Below are positions 34,722-45,429 of a stretch of DNA of 64,000 nt, one piece after another (the first letter of the stretch is position 1; each line of letters starts with the position of its first letter). A program made the position numbers and the translations under genes. The stretch spans positions 84,982,730 to 85,046,729 of the forward strand of contig JBOZIK010000001.1 in assembly GCA_051453625.1 (NCBI GenBank), written 5' to 3'. The notes below the pieces were generated by a model. That model saw only the letters and a list, made by a program, of their open reading frames with translations, made no database searches and was not told the origin of the DNA. This DNA comes from Welwitschia mirabilis. Lineage: Eukaryota; Gnetophyta; Gnetopsida; Welwitschiales.

Positions 34722-35990
34722 TATCTTACAATGCAAAATTGTGTATATTCGATGGTGTATTTTGACTACTTTTATAGGACACTTAGATAGGTTTAGGTAA
34801 AGTTTTTATTATTCTATAGAACTGATGAAATGATCATGAAAAAAATACAAAATCTTAATGCGTTTAGAGGCATTTTGGATAAATTTGATACTTTAGCATT
34901 CTAGGAGGCTAATTTCACTTAACTGAAGAACTCAGAAGGATGATATTCATATGGTCATCTAAATGATAGTACACTTGGAGCTGATAAGGTTGCTAATATG
35001 GTGTAGGGCTGAAAACTAAAGAGTCATCTTTTATTAGGTGGTATCATCCTTGTAATCATTTAGATGACAATCAAGACGATACTTAATTTATATGATGATA
35101 AATAAAGGGCTCATGCATATCATTTGAGTTGCTAGGGTTTCATTTCCAACTTCTAAGTTTTCTTTTTCTTTTTTTAAATCTCCCATGGAGAGCTATAAAT
35201 ACCCATTTGCAATTATCCATTTTACTATTGTTTATACTTGAAATCTTGTAATGAAAAATCAAAAGGTAAGAGATCCATCCTAGCTATAAAGAGAAGTCTT
35301 TCTTAGTGTTGGGTTGTGTATCCTAGCTATAAAGAGAAGTCTTTCTTAGTGTTGGGTTGTGTATCCTTTATTAAGGTATTGCTACTTTGTAAGTGGACAC
35401 TTTTTTTAGGATTAATAAAAAGGTTAATTTACTTATATTATGTGCATCTCCCCTATGTTTTATCTTGATTGTACTTCCATGACAACTTCATAGCTAATCT
35501 AGATCATAAGACCAACTTATGATAAGTTGATATTATTAGTTTAGTACTTGCATTCCATTTGATATTAAATTTCCATAACTATAGTAGTTTCATCTATCTA
35601 TATTTCATTTGATGCATCTTATAGATTATGTTAGTTAAATTATGATTATTTCTTAATTGATTTAGGTTATATGGGCCAGTCTTGGTGATAGCAAACTGGT
35701 ATTCAAATGGACCAAGTATTTAGAATTATTTCATTTGCATTTAATTTATAAGCATCACATTAGCATTAATATTGCATTATATTTTTTGCATTGTACTTGT
35801 CATATTTACTTAAATAGAAAATAATAAAAATACTTTTCTAAGATTAATTCTCTAACTTATAGCCTAGTATCTTTAATGGATTAACACATTTGAGTTAGCT
35901 CTCAACCATACTAGAATGTGTTGTATGCAAGTATTTGTTATTAATAGAAATTTTCTTAAGGAGTTAAGGATGACACAGATTCACACCCCA
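34722..35990 (+). repeat. 3' LTR of A4
   Basis: Starts TGCAAAATTGTGTA, contains palindromes near 34935-34975 and 35040-35080, a TATAAATA box at 35194-35201, and a perfect 43-bp tandem duplication (35279-35364) absent from the 5' LTR. It ends near TTCACACCCCA. Confidence 0.85.
35279..35364. repeat. Perfect 43-bp tandem duplication in A4 3' LTR
   Basis: Two identical 43-base units, 35279-35321 and 35322-35364, starting CCTAGCTATAAAGAGAAG. The 5' LTR has a single copy (about 28107-28150). Identity between units amid otherwise diverged LTRs indicates a recent slippage event. Confidence 0.95.
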
Positions 35991-36298
35991 ATAGATTTTA
36001 CTTTAAAAAAAACTACCTATTAATTACCATTAAAGATTCATTCTTTGTTAGATCTTTTGATAATGAAAAAGTATTTTTTAATGTCATGACTTTTTCTTTG
36101 ATGCACTTGGTTCAAATATTAGTCTTAATACTTCTTCCTTTTATGCTATAAGTCATACCATACAATTTTGCTTATTAGGAGTTATACTTTGTAAGTGGCC
36201 TTATGATGAATTTTGTTTAAGTATGCTGTAAATCTCACTTGATTATAATAAATTGTTTTAGTGCAATGCTATACCACTAATGTCACTTTTAATTTAAT
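35991..36298. other. Unassigned AT-rich flank right of A4
   Basis: No coding frame or recognised element. Expected to continue the sequence that A4 inserted into (27197-27524), but no signature confirms it. Confidence 0.4.
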
Positions 36299-36600
36299 TA
36301 TTAACTACATCATTTCTATGTTATAGTGGATTTCTTATATAATTAAATATTTACAAAGTCAATGGCTTAATATCATAAGTAGCATAAATGTAAAATACAT
36401 TACTTTCAATAAAAAGACTACACTTTTATTTCTAAAAATTAAGAAAGTATGTTCTAATACTAAGGTGGCTTTCATTTTAATACCTCACTATGTGTTTTCT
36501 ATGTTAGAGTGGATTTTGAATCTCATTAAATGTTGACAAAGTTAATAAATTAAGATCCTAAGTAGTGTAAACGCATAATATATTACTTTTGCATTGAAGG
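36299..36600. repeat. Imperfect direct duplication, about 180-bp period
   Basis: Segments at about 36299-36415 and 36479-36600 share the order TTTCTATGTTA.AGTGGATTT, ATTAAAT.TTTACAAAG/TTGACAAAG, AAGTAG.GTAAA and ATTACTTT. They diverge considerably. This could be two decayed pieces of one LTR or a simple tandem duplication. Confidence 0.55.
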
Positions 36601-36601
36601 C

Positions 36602-36756
36602 CATTAACTAAGTACTATGCTTAATACTAACGAAAAATGAGGTATGTTTACTTTTAATTTTAAATAAAATATATTGTATATAAGTTTTAGAATTATAAAT
36701 TAATAAATCCTTAAACATACTTCATTTTCATTAGTATTGATACTTAATTGGTAATG
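36602..36756. mobile_element. Foldback (MITE-like) element
   Basis: Left arm 36602-36650 and right arm 36712-36756 are reverse complements over about 45-49 bases, sharing AATACTAA(C/T)GAAAA and GTATGTTTA, with a loop of about 60 AT-rich bases. Outer ends read CATTA...TAATG. No open frame fits. No convincing target duplication was found, so the transposon superfamily is open; a hairpin-forming non-mobile repeat is the alternative. Confidence 0.6.
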
Positions 36757-37340
36757 AGGATGGAAAGCCTTATATAGATAGAAATCCATGTTAGGCAATA
36801 CTCTTATTTGAGTTTATTATACAATATTTAACTAGGACTATATGAAGAATTATGTATATCTTAAGTTAGTCTATCCTTGGTATTTTAAGATCTATATTTT
36901 TATGCATGCCTTGTTGATTAAGAATATATTGAGTCAAGATTAGAGCCACACTAGTAGGATATACTTGAATTTCATCACCAAGTTGATTAGGATGCATAAG
37001 TGTAATTGATCAAATTTACTAAGGTATAACTATATCACTAACATTACATCATATTCTTCCTTAAGTGGGTATATATATAAGAAAACTAAAATTTTCTAAT
37101 AATTTGAAAGCCCCATTAAAGCACTTTACACTTTGTCCTCTTACTCTTTAGAGATAAGTGTAAATATTCAAAAGGGATATGGTTACTATATAGTTCAGAA
37201 GTGATAATTAAAATTCACAAAGATTTTACTTAATCACATTAAAGATATTAGTTCTTTATGATAGCTCATTAACATAAGAATTCATCAAAAGATTATATTT
37301 ATTATTTCTTTGCACAAGATAGTTTTACATTTTTTATTAG
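36757..37340. other. Unassigned AT-rich sequence
   Basis: No sustained frame, LTR end or repeat structure recognised between the foldback element and the 115-bp repeats. Confidence 0.4.
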
Positions 37341-37780
37341 ATTATCTTAATTGATTTATAGGTTACTATGATTTAGATATATTACTTTAGTTGTGAATGT
37401 GAGTAAGATACCTTTTAAGTTAACTATACCTTTCTATTAAGATATATTGTGGTTACATTTTTATATCACTCTGTATCATATCATTGTAATGTGATAAATC
37501 ATTTAAATTATCATCATGTACAAGGACTTTTTTTTTAAATTAACCATACCTGTCCATTATGATTGTATACTTATTACTCTTTTTATAATTTTTTTATGAC
37601 AAAATTAGATCATTTAAATTATGAATGAGATAAAGATCTATTTTAAGTTGACTCTACTATTTTATTATGATTTTGTTTTAACATTATTGTATATTTGAGA
37701 AGTATTTTTATATGGTAGATAGGTAATTTAATTTTATGAATGTAAGTAAAATCACAATGAGAATTAGATATACCTTATAA
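37341..37780. repeat. Short tandem repeat, about 110-120-bp period
   Basis: Anchor TTTTAAGTTAACTATACC at 37413 recurs in varied form at about 37533 and 37641. Shared material flanks each (GTGAATG/ATGAATGAGAT before, ATTATGAT after). A fourth, weaker unit starts near 37725 (ATGAATGTAAGTAA). Decayed minisatellite without coding potential. Confidence 0.6.
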
Positions 37781-38880
37781 CGTATCATCTCTTAACTTAT
37801 TATGTTTTCATCATGAATTTAATGAAATCGTAATTTTCAAATCTTGTTAGATTTTTTTACTCCTATGATAATAACCAGAATTATGACAAACATGTGTGTC
37901 AGTCCTTAAGATGAACAAACATGGAAATGTTAACATGAATATTTTATATCAATGATTCACTTATATGAATCTAATAGAGACTTCTTTAATAAGAAACATT
38001 TATCACTATTGAATCAAAATGAAATGTTTCTTCAAGTTCCTTCGATAGTAAATTAGCCAATATTATGAAAAAGTCTATTACTTCTTGGCATAAGAAGTTT
38101 ATGGATAGAAGGAAAAATGTTACACTATATTTATAATTTCTTAGAATACTTTCTATGATAATAATTAATTTTAATCTTATTAATCTTATTATAAGCATAG
38201 ATATATTACATTATAAAAATGATAATATGTAATACTTGATTTCAAAAATGACTAATATCAATTAAAATTTTTAAAACTTAATCCATAAAATAAATTTCAT
38301 ATTTAATATATTAACTTAGTGAAATGCTATTTAGAGAATTCATATTTACACATTTACATTTTATCCCTGCATGATAGCAAATAATGAATAAACATAAAAT
38401 TTTATGCTCTAAGTAAGGATCTCATAACTATTAAGGCTTAGTTTCATTTTACTGACTTTTGAAAACAACTAGACCTCAATCAAATTCCTCCATTTTTAAT
38501 ATTAAGACAAATAACAAAATACAGTCTTCTTAAATATTATAATAATGTTTAACTTCTAAATAAAGTAAGAATTAGTATTCATGTTATCATTGATAAGAAC
38601 ATATTATTAATTAATATTATATCCTTTAGAATAAAATCAAATCAACTTCTTAAAAAAATAAATTATTCATATTTCTATCTTTTTTAACACATAGTTCTAA
38701 TGTTTTGATACTTTGAAAGATATAAACACAATGTAAATTTTAAATTCATGAATTTTATTATATAGAAAAGCATATTGCTCATGATGAAAATTGAATTCTT
38801 AATACTCATAATAAAAAGTACATGATCTATAAGTGTAATTATTTTCATAAATTAATAACATAATCTAGTCATGTATTTCT
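37781..38880. other. Unassigned AT-rich sequence
   Basis: No recognised gene, repeat end or domain. The 70-codon minus frame at 37986-38198 has no recognisable motif and lies in extremely AT-rich DNA, so it is not annotated as a gene. Confidence 0.4.
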
Positions 38881-40180
38881 AGTAGATGGAACCTTAGTTC
38901 TAGTTGAGGGATATGATTTAATCACTTTGAAATTTCCATTTCTTTCTTAGTGAATGATTAATAATGTTCAATTTGTTTCTTTCATATGCTTATGTTTTCT
39001 CTTTTGTTTTTCTCTTATGAAACATGATCATTTAGTTTTCATAGCAAAGGATTCAATTAGCATTTCTGATGCAAATGATAATCTTGTTACAAAGGGCTAT
39101 AAGGATGGAAATATTATGTATCTTGAATATTTTGTCAAAATGAATAAAATAATGAGCTATCATCTTATCCCTTTAGTTCTATGAAGTTCTTTTAGATGTA
39201 AAGTATGCATTTTGGATTAAATGATTAACATAAATTTTTAAGAAGTTACTAGAAAATGGATTAAAATGTCAATATTATTCATTAGTGGTCTATGTGGTCT
39301 GTGCTTATTCTATATTCTAAAGAATATTTCTACTTCATCTCTCTCATAGATTATTTTTTACATGTTATTTGAAAGTATTTAATGAGAAAAAATAATCAAG
39401 TTTATAATATATTTTTATACAAAAGTAAAAAAATAGGGTAAATATAAAATTAGATATTTTTAGTTTGGACCAACTAAGTTTAGGAACTATCTTGATTTTG
39501 AAGAAGTTAAAAATCTAAACAAATGCCTGGAAAAACCTTAATGAAAGTGAGTTACTAAATGGTTTGCTCATAAAATTATGAGTATATCACATTTTATGAT
39601 GTATTTCAATAATTATAAAAGATAGTTATGGGATAAACCTATTAATACTACAACATATTTAAACAAGTATGTAAACCATTTTTTAGAAAATGGTGGATCA
39701 CCTAGAGAAAAATGATGTAATCATAAGATAATCTTTTCACATCCTTAGATGTTTGGATGTAAATGATACAGTGATATCCTAAGTGAACATTATCATGAAC
39801 TTGATACACATGATTGCATTTATATTTGTTTGGGATAGCCAACTAGGGAAAAAAGGATATTACATGTATATTTTCAAGTATTAAACAATTATAATCTCTT
39901 ATGATGTCATCTTCTTTAAAACTTAATAGAGTAATTCATATCTTAATTTTTTTAATCTTCATCCTTCCTCTTATTTTATATAATCTTTGAATGCTTAGTA
40001 TCCTATAATTAAGAGGGATTTATGAATACTATTTTTAACTCTTTAGTTCCTTCTAGTTAAAGTAATTTACCTACTATTCAACTTGAAGGAATTAAGCAAG
40101 CTCATGTACCTATAACATACAAACATTATTCTAGTAATAACTCATTGGATTGTCTTAATGAGAATGTTGATAATTTCTAA
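38881..40180 (+). pseudogene. Copia gag-pol relic: pre-integrase and integrase (C4)
   Basis: A frame near 39020-39150 (ISISDANDNLVTKGYKDGNIMYLEY) resembles the strand just before copia integrase. It is followed by LCGL near 39290, KYKIRYF...TKFRNYLDFEE near 39440-39510 (copia KIK-LRSDNG-EF), then NTTTYLNKYVNHFLENG, FSHP-MFGCK, CIYICLG near 39640-39840, and near 40100 AHVPITYKHYSSN. The order matches Ty1/copia integrase and its C-terminal extension. Stops and shifts are frequent. No LTRs, RT or primer site were located for it. Confidence 0.65.
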
Positions 40181-42760
40181 AGAATAAATAATGCACTTGG
40201 CTAAAGCATAGTTTTTAAGATTTTATGATGAAAAATTAGATGACTATTCTTAATGTAAATTTAAAGGTTTTTACTTTAATTATAGTGATGAGTGTTAACA
40301 TGTAAAAATTATCATTTCTTTTCAAGTATTTTAAGCCAATCTAACATAACTAAGAAATTACTTTCATTATTTTAGTCATAAAATATATCTTATGTTATTT
40401 TTAATGTCATAGCTGACTTTATGCTTTATCCCATAACATTTCTACATTTTTAATTATAGTTTTAAGCACATGTAAGAAGTTGGACCTATTCCTACATAAA
40501 ATGCCAATGGTGCTAATCACTTGGAGGAGTTTTTCTTTAAAACTCACATTCTAGATTCACTATGTTGAGATGAGTTATTTTTGATTTTGGGCTACATCAT
40601 TTGCTACATTTATGTATTTCACTATTTTTAATCAAAAATGATAAAATCCCTAAAGGTAAAAATTATAACCCTAATTTTCAATATAAATAAGCTTAGTTTC
40701 TCACTTGCTAGTATCTGACTTTTGAAAAAGACTTTAGGCAAATAGGCTTTAGATTTAAAGGAGCTTTTTATTATGTCTACTTTCTAATTTTCCTCCTTTC
40801 AAAAATGGACTAGCCTTGAGGCTAGCATGATATTTTACATTTACAATTGATTTTTTATTATATAATGTAATGCTTTATTCTATTTCACAATAAAGATTAT
40901 TGATTTGATTTCTTAATTTTAAGTTATAGTTCTCTTCATAGTTTTATAAATTGAAGTGAATCTATGTGCTTATCAATTTTATAATATTTCTTGAGTGAAT
41001 CTTCATGTTTAGTTTCTAGTTTCATGATTTTATTTCATTTTATGATCTTTAAATTGAGTTTCCTACTTTTCATGCTTATGAATAGGATATAAAGGCTAGA
41101 ATGACTTGAGACTATTACCATAATTTATGTGATGAATGAAATAATGTCATCAGATGTGAGATTCATTAATACTTGGCATGAATAATGTTTTGGAATAATG
41201 CATCTATCCTGGAATGAAAGTCTCCCATCTTAGTGAATTTCTTATGTTAACTAAGAAGAGATGTTCCATTTCTGAGCTTTCATTCATTGATTTACAAATT
41301 TTTTCTTTACACTCTCAACTTGAAACATTGCTTTAAAGATTTACTAAATTAAATTTTATCTTACTTTACTAATATTTCTATCATATTTATTACTAGAGGA
41401 AGAAAGATACTAGGACTATACTACAAATAGAAGTCCTAGTTGTTTTATTAGTAAAAGATGGATTTGGTATTATGAATCCTTTTCCTTTGAAAACAATAAT
41501 ACCCATGTTCATTTGTGTTAACATTAGATATTATGTCTATTAAGGATGTAAAATTCCATTCAAGGAATGTGAGCCTTATGGAACTAACTATATTTAGTTA
41601 TGAAAAGTTAAACTTGTTATGAAACATCATAATAACCTCTCAACATCATTAAAACAAGGTTATGGGAGGAGTGAGCATGCATGTGAGTTACACAAGTATA
41701 CTAAGTCCTTGATAGGTTAGCCTAGACCCAAATTATATCATAAACTAGACCTTGAAGGTAGTTTAATTTAGTTTGTGTACTCTTAAAAGCCTTGTGTTTA
41801 ACATGAAAAGGTTTTATTTTTCCAATGATGTATAAATCATGTATAAAGCCTTATATATTTCCTATTATTTTAATGAAAAATTTGCTGTTGAAGTATTTAT
41901 TCTAATATTACCAATGAAAATCCATTTAGAGAAATTTGAATTGTTACAATCGTTATTAGAGGAAAAAAATCTAGAAAAATATGAATTTTTTAAGGAAAAA
42001 ATAAAATCATCCCTCCATTAATAGAAAAAACTATAAAAATGATAATATTAATAAGAATAGTATAAGTAAGGAAAAAAAGATAATATGTAATAGAACCACA
42101 TGGAAATAACAACTCCCAAAGAAAGGATTAAGTAGATTTGGGAGTAGCTCCCCTACTTTATTACTATGGAGTAAATAGTTAAGGGTAACTAATCTACTAT
42201 ATAAGTTGTTAGAAAGCTAATAATTCATTTTAGAGAATTATTTAAATGCTATTTTACAACTCAACACTAATAATAGAAGGTATACAAATACTTCTTGGCC
42301 ATTATAAACCTTTCTAGGAAACGACTTAATACTTGTTCCAAATAATCAATCTAAAAATCCTTCTAATCTAGGGTTGTAAGTGCTACCTATGTTTATGCTT
42401 ATACGTTCTAGAGAGATTAGTTTCCTAAAGAAAGAAAATCCAACTTAATTTATGAAAAGATTAAGAAAATAGTTAAAATTAAGGATAGGCCCATTTATAA
42501 GAAAATTAAGAAAGAAATAAAATTACCTTCAACAATTAAAGATGAACATATAAAAATTCAAGTTGATGTATTTTATGATGAATCATATAATGGATTATAT
42601 AATGCTCACTAATGAGAAGCTCAAACCTCCAATAGATAGAATTCCAAGCATAGTATATAGGATATTATGGAAAAATAAATTTCTATCCTAGCGCATTGGA
42701 AATATTCTTTGGAATTACAGTCCTTTTGGTCTTAAATGATAAGATCATCCTCTTTATGTG
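40181..42760. other. Unassigned decayed sequence
   Basis: No domain recognised. A 60-codon plus frame at 41839-42021 (KIHLEKFELLQSLLEEKNLEKYEFFKEK, in part) is charged and helix-forming, and a Lys-rich stretch at about 42440-42600 (KIKDEHIKIQVDVFYDES-like) also looks once coding. Both could belong to a retroelement polyprotein I cannot place. Confidence 0.4.
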
Positions 42761-43099
42761 NNNNNNNNNNNNNNNNNNNNNNNNNNNNNNNNNNNNNNNN
42801 NNNNNNNNNNNNNNNNNNNNNNNNNNNNNNNNNNNNNNNNNNNNNNNNNNNNNNNNNNNNNNNNNNNNNNNNNNNNNNNNNNNNNNNNNNNNNNNNNNNN
42901 NNNNNNNNNNNNNNNNNNNNNNNNNNNNNNNNNNNNNNNNNNNNNNNNNNNNNNNNNNNNNNNNNNNNNNNNNNNNNNNNNNNNNNNNNNNNNNNNNNNN
43001 NNNNNNNNNNNNNNNNNNNNNNNNNNNNNNNNNNNNNNNNNNNNNNNNNNNNNNNNNNNNNNNNNNNNNNNNNNNNNNNNNNNNNNNNNNNNNNNNNNN
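42761..43099. other. Assembly gap, 339 N
   Basis: Unknown bases. Open frames reported across it consist of N and carry no information. Confidence 0.95.
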
Positions 43100-44437
43100 T
43101 GGCCTATTTGACTATCATGTTTTTAAAATATTCTTCTTAATCAATGCAAGAAAGAATCACTTGAATCTTAAACACCACACTAGAAACCATGGAAATTAAA
43201 GTCCTATTCACATTAAAACTCAAGGGTGTAGGTGATGCAACTAGGTAGTAGAAGGATGTGGAGTGAAAAATAGAATAAAACATCAAACTTCAAGGCATGA
43301 AATAGAACCTTAAGAACCAAAGGAAGATATTATAGAAAAATCAATAACCTACATAATGAGTTAACATCACTCATCTTGTTAAGATTATCTTCCTCAAATT
43401 TAGTTAATATTAGAATCTCTAAGCTAGACAAGAAGGGCAAACCAATGAGGTCACTTACTTTAGCCCTCGATCAAATGTTATTACACTTATCCACATTAAG
43501 ATTTCCCTTCTTGTTAGTATGAATTGATGAGAAAGGATTAGAAGGATTCTAAAAGTAAAACAAATGTGAAATTACTTGTGAATAAAAACATGCCAATAAA
43601 GAATAAAGGGGAAAAAATAAGGGAAAGCATTTTATAGCCCTATGTTTATGCTTTTATACAATAAAGGGAAAACTATGCTCCCATTCTTCATTATCTAGTG
43701 GGATTGGAACATGAAAAGAAGTGGTTAAAGGAAGAGTCTTTGCATTTCTTTATGATTAAAAGTTTGAGAAGAAGAATCCTCTTATGTATCCATTTGTAAA
43801 AGTAATAAATTAGTAACTAAGGCATAACCTCAAACATGAAATTATAGATATAAGAAAATAAATACCTTATTTGAAGATACTACATTGGTGGAAGAATAAA
43901 CAAGATTATCTTCCTTATTAGAAGAAGGAGTAACCCCTTAGGAATTAATACACAGAAGAGAGGTCAGAGGCATGATGATGATGTCATAAGAAAGGTCATT
44001 CTACCTAATATTCAAAAAATATTTACCACTACAAAAGGCAAAATATAATAGAAAAAGAATTTCATTAAAAGTTAAAATTTCACCATCTAAATTATGTCAC
44101 ACTCTATCAAGTTAAGAGATGAGTTTGAAATAAATGTTTTAGCTCCAATCAAAGGAAAAATTCTTATCTTGAGCTATGGATAAGAGATAAATGGCATACT
44201 TTATAAGATTAGAAGATCAATAATACAAAACCTCATACAAGTAATTAAAAGTCTAAGAGTAGAATAATAAGGGAATAAAATGGTGTTTAGGAACATTTCA
44301 TAATTTCCATGATGATGAAGTTTCCTATCCACAAAATCAAAAAAAGTAATTTTAAATAAATTTAAGTAGTGTAACTCATAAGTGGAAAATATCATAGGTT
44401 TAAAAGTTTCAATGGACAAAATAAAGATATCCTTAAT
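43100..44437. other. Unassigned decayed sequence between gaps
   Basis: Possible old plus-strand coding traces occur near 43190-43500 (ITLIHIKISLLVS-like), but no family is recognisable. Otherwise AT-rich repeat-like DNA without structure. Confidence 0.4.
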
Positions 44438-44812
44438 NNNNNNNNNNNNNNNNNNNNNNNNNNNNNNNNNNNNNNNNNNNNNNNNNNNNNNNNNNNNNNN
44501 NNNNNNNNNNNNNNNNNNNNNNNNNNNNNNNNNNNNNNNNNNNNNNNNNNNNNNNNNNNNNNNNNNNNNNNNNNNNNNNNNNNNNNNNNNNNNNNNNNNN
44601 NNNNNNNNNNNNNNNNNNNNNNNNNNNNNNNNNNNNNNNNNNNNNNNNNNNNNNNNNNNNNNNNNNNNNNNNNNNNNNNNNNNNNNNNNNNNNNNNNNNN
44701 NNNNNNNNNNNNNNNNNNNNNNNNNNNNNNNNNNNNNNNNNNNNNNNNNNNNNNNNNNNNNNNNNNNNNNNNNNNNNNNNNNNNNNNNNNNNNNNNNNNN
44801 NNNNNNNNNNNN
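44438..44812. other. Assembly gap, 375 N, flanked by identical sequence
   Basis: The 28 bases before the gap (44410-44437) and after it (44813-44840) are identical. Two contigs that overlap have probably been left unmerged, so the true gap may be zero. Confidence 0.9.
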
Positions 44813-44840
44813 CAATGGACAAAATAAAGATATCCTTAAT

Positions 44841-45429
44841 AAACTTAGAAGTAATAGGTACTAATCCAAGTCTAAAATAATAGAAATCATAATCCTCACT
44901 ATCATAAGAAGCATAAATGAAATTAAAATGAAGTAAACCTTCTAAAGATGAAAATGAAAATCTAGAAAGAAGAAAAGGTTAGAAATGTTGTAGTAAAAAC
45001 CTAATCAAAATCCAATTGAATTAATAAATCATAAAATTTCTCATCTAGAAATCTAAGGTTTCAAGTAGACCAATAAATACTGAAAAAGAACTTATAAGGC
45101 ATACCTTAAAATGCAATGTAATGGCACATATTTGACTAAGAATAAGGTAACAAGCCTAAAGATAAATGAGTGGATAAATGACTATAAAACAAAAGTAATA
45201 AAAAAGGCATAAGAAAATAGCAAAAGAATAAAGACTTACCTAAAAAAAAAAAAAGCTAAGAAAAGGGTAAGACAATAAAGAAAATGGATCCATCTACTCC
45301 TTTATTTATAAGATAAATATGAGAATTCTTTAAGTACTAGTGATTTGATAGTAAACTCATGTTGAAGTAGCCCTGATACAATGTTGACAAATTGTAATGT
45401 AAAACTAACATGATATTGACAAATACTAA
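44841..45429. other. Unassigned sequence left of the 90-bp array
   Basis: A-rich, with an A tract near 45243-45254 and two related short segments (GTTGACAAATTGTAATGTAA and ATTGACAAATACTAATAGGA, about 45382-45433). No gene is supported. Confidence 0.4.

Larger units (their letters stand above)
27525..35990 (+). mobile_element. Athila-like element A4, polymerase region deleted
   Basis: Plus-strand element of about 8.5 kb with LTRs of about 1265 and 1269 bp, a recognisable tRNA-Asp primer site, leader (with a 56-N gap), gag, protease, then directly the integrase C-terminal region, 3' UTR and polypurine tract. RT, RNase H and the integrase core are missing between about 31740 and 31985. The LTR start is degraded (TCCTAAATTATATA) on the left and TGCAAAATTGTGTA on the right. 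Several hundred bases of gag and 3' UTR match A3 closely enough to align by eye. Confidence 0.85.

Noticed and set aside
42696-44864. Long open frames across Ns
   Set aside because: They are open only because N codons are not counted as stops.
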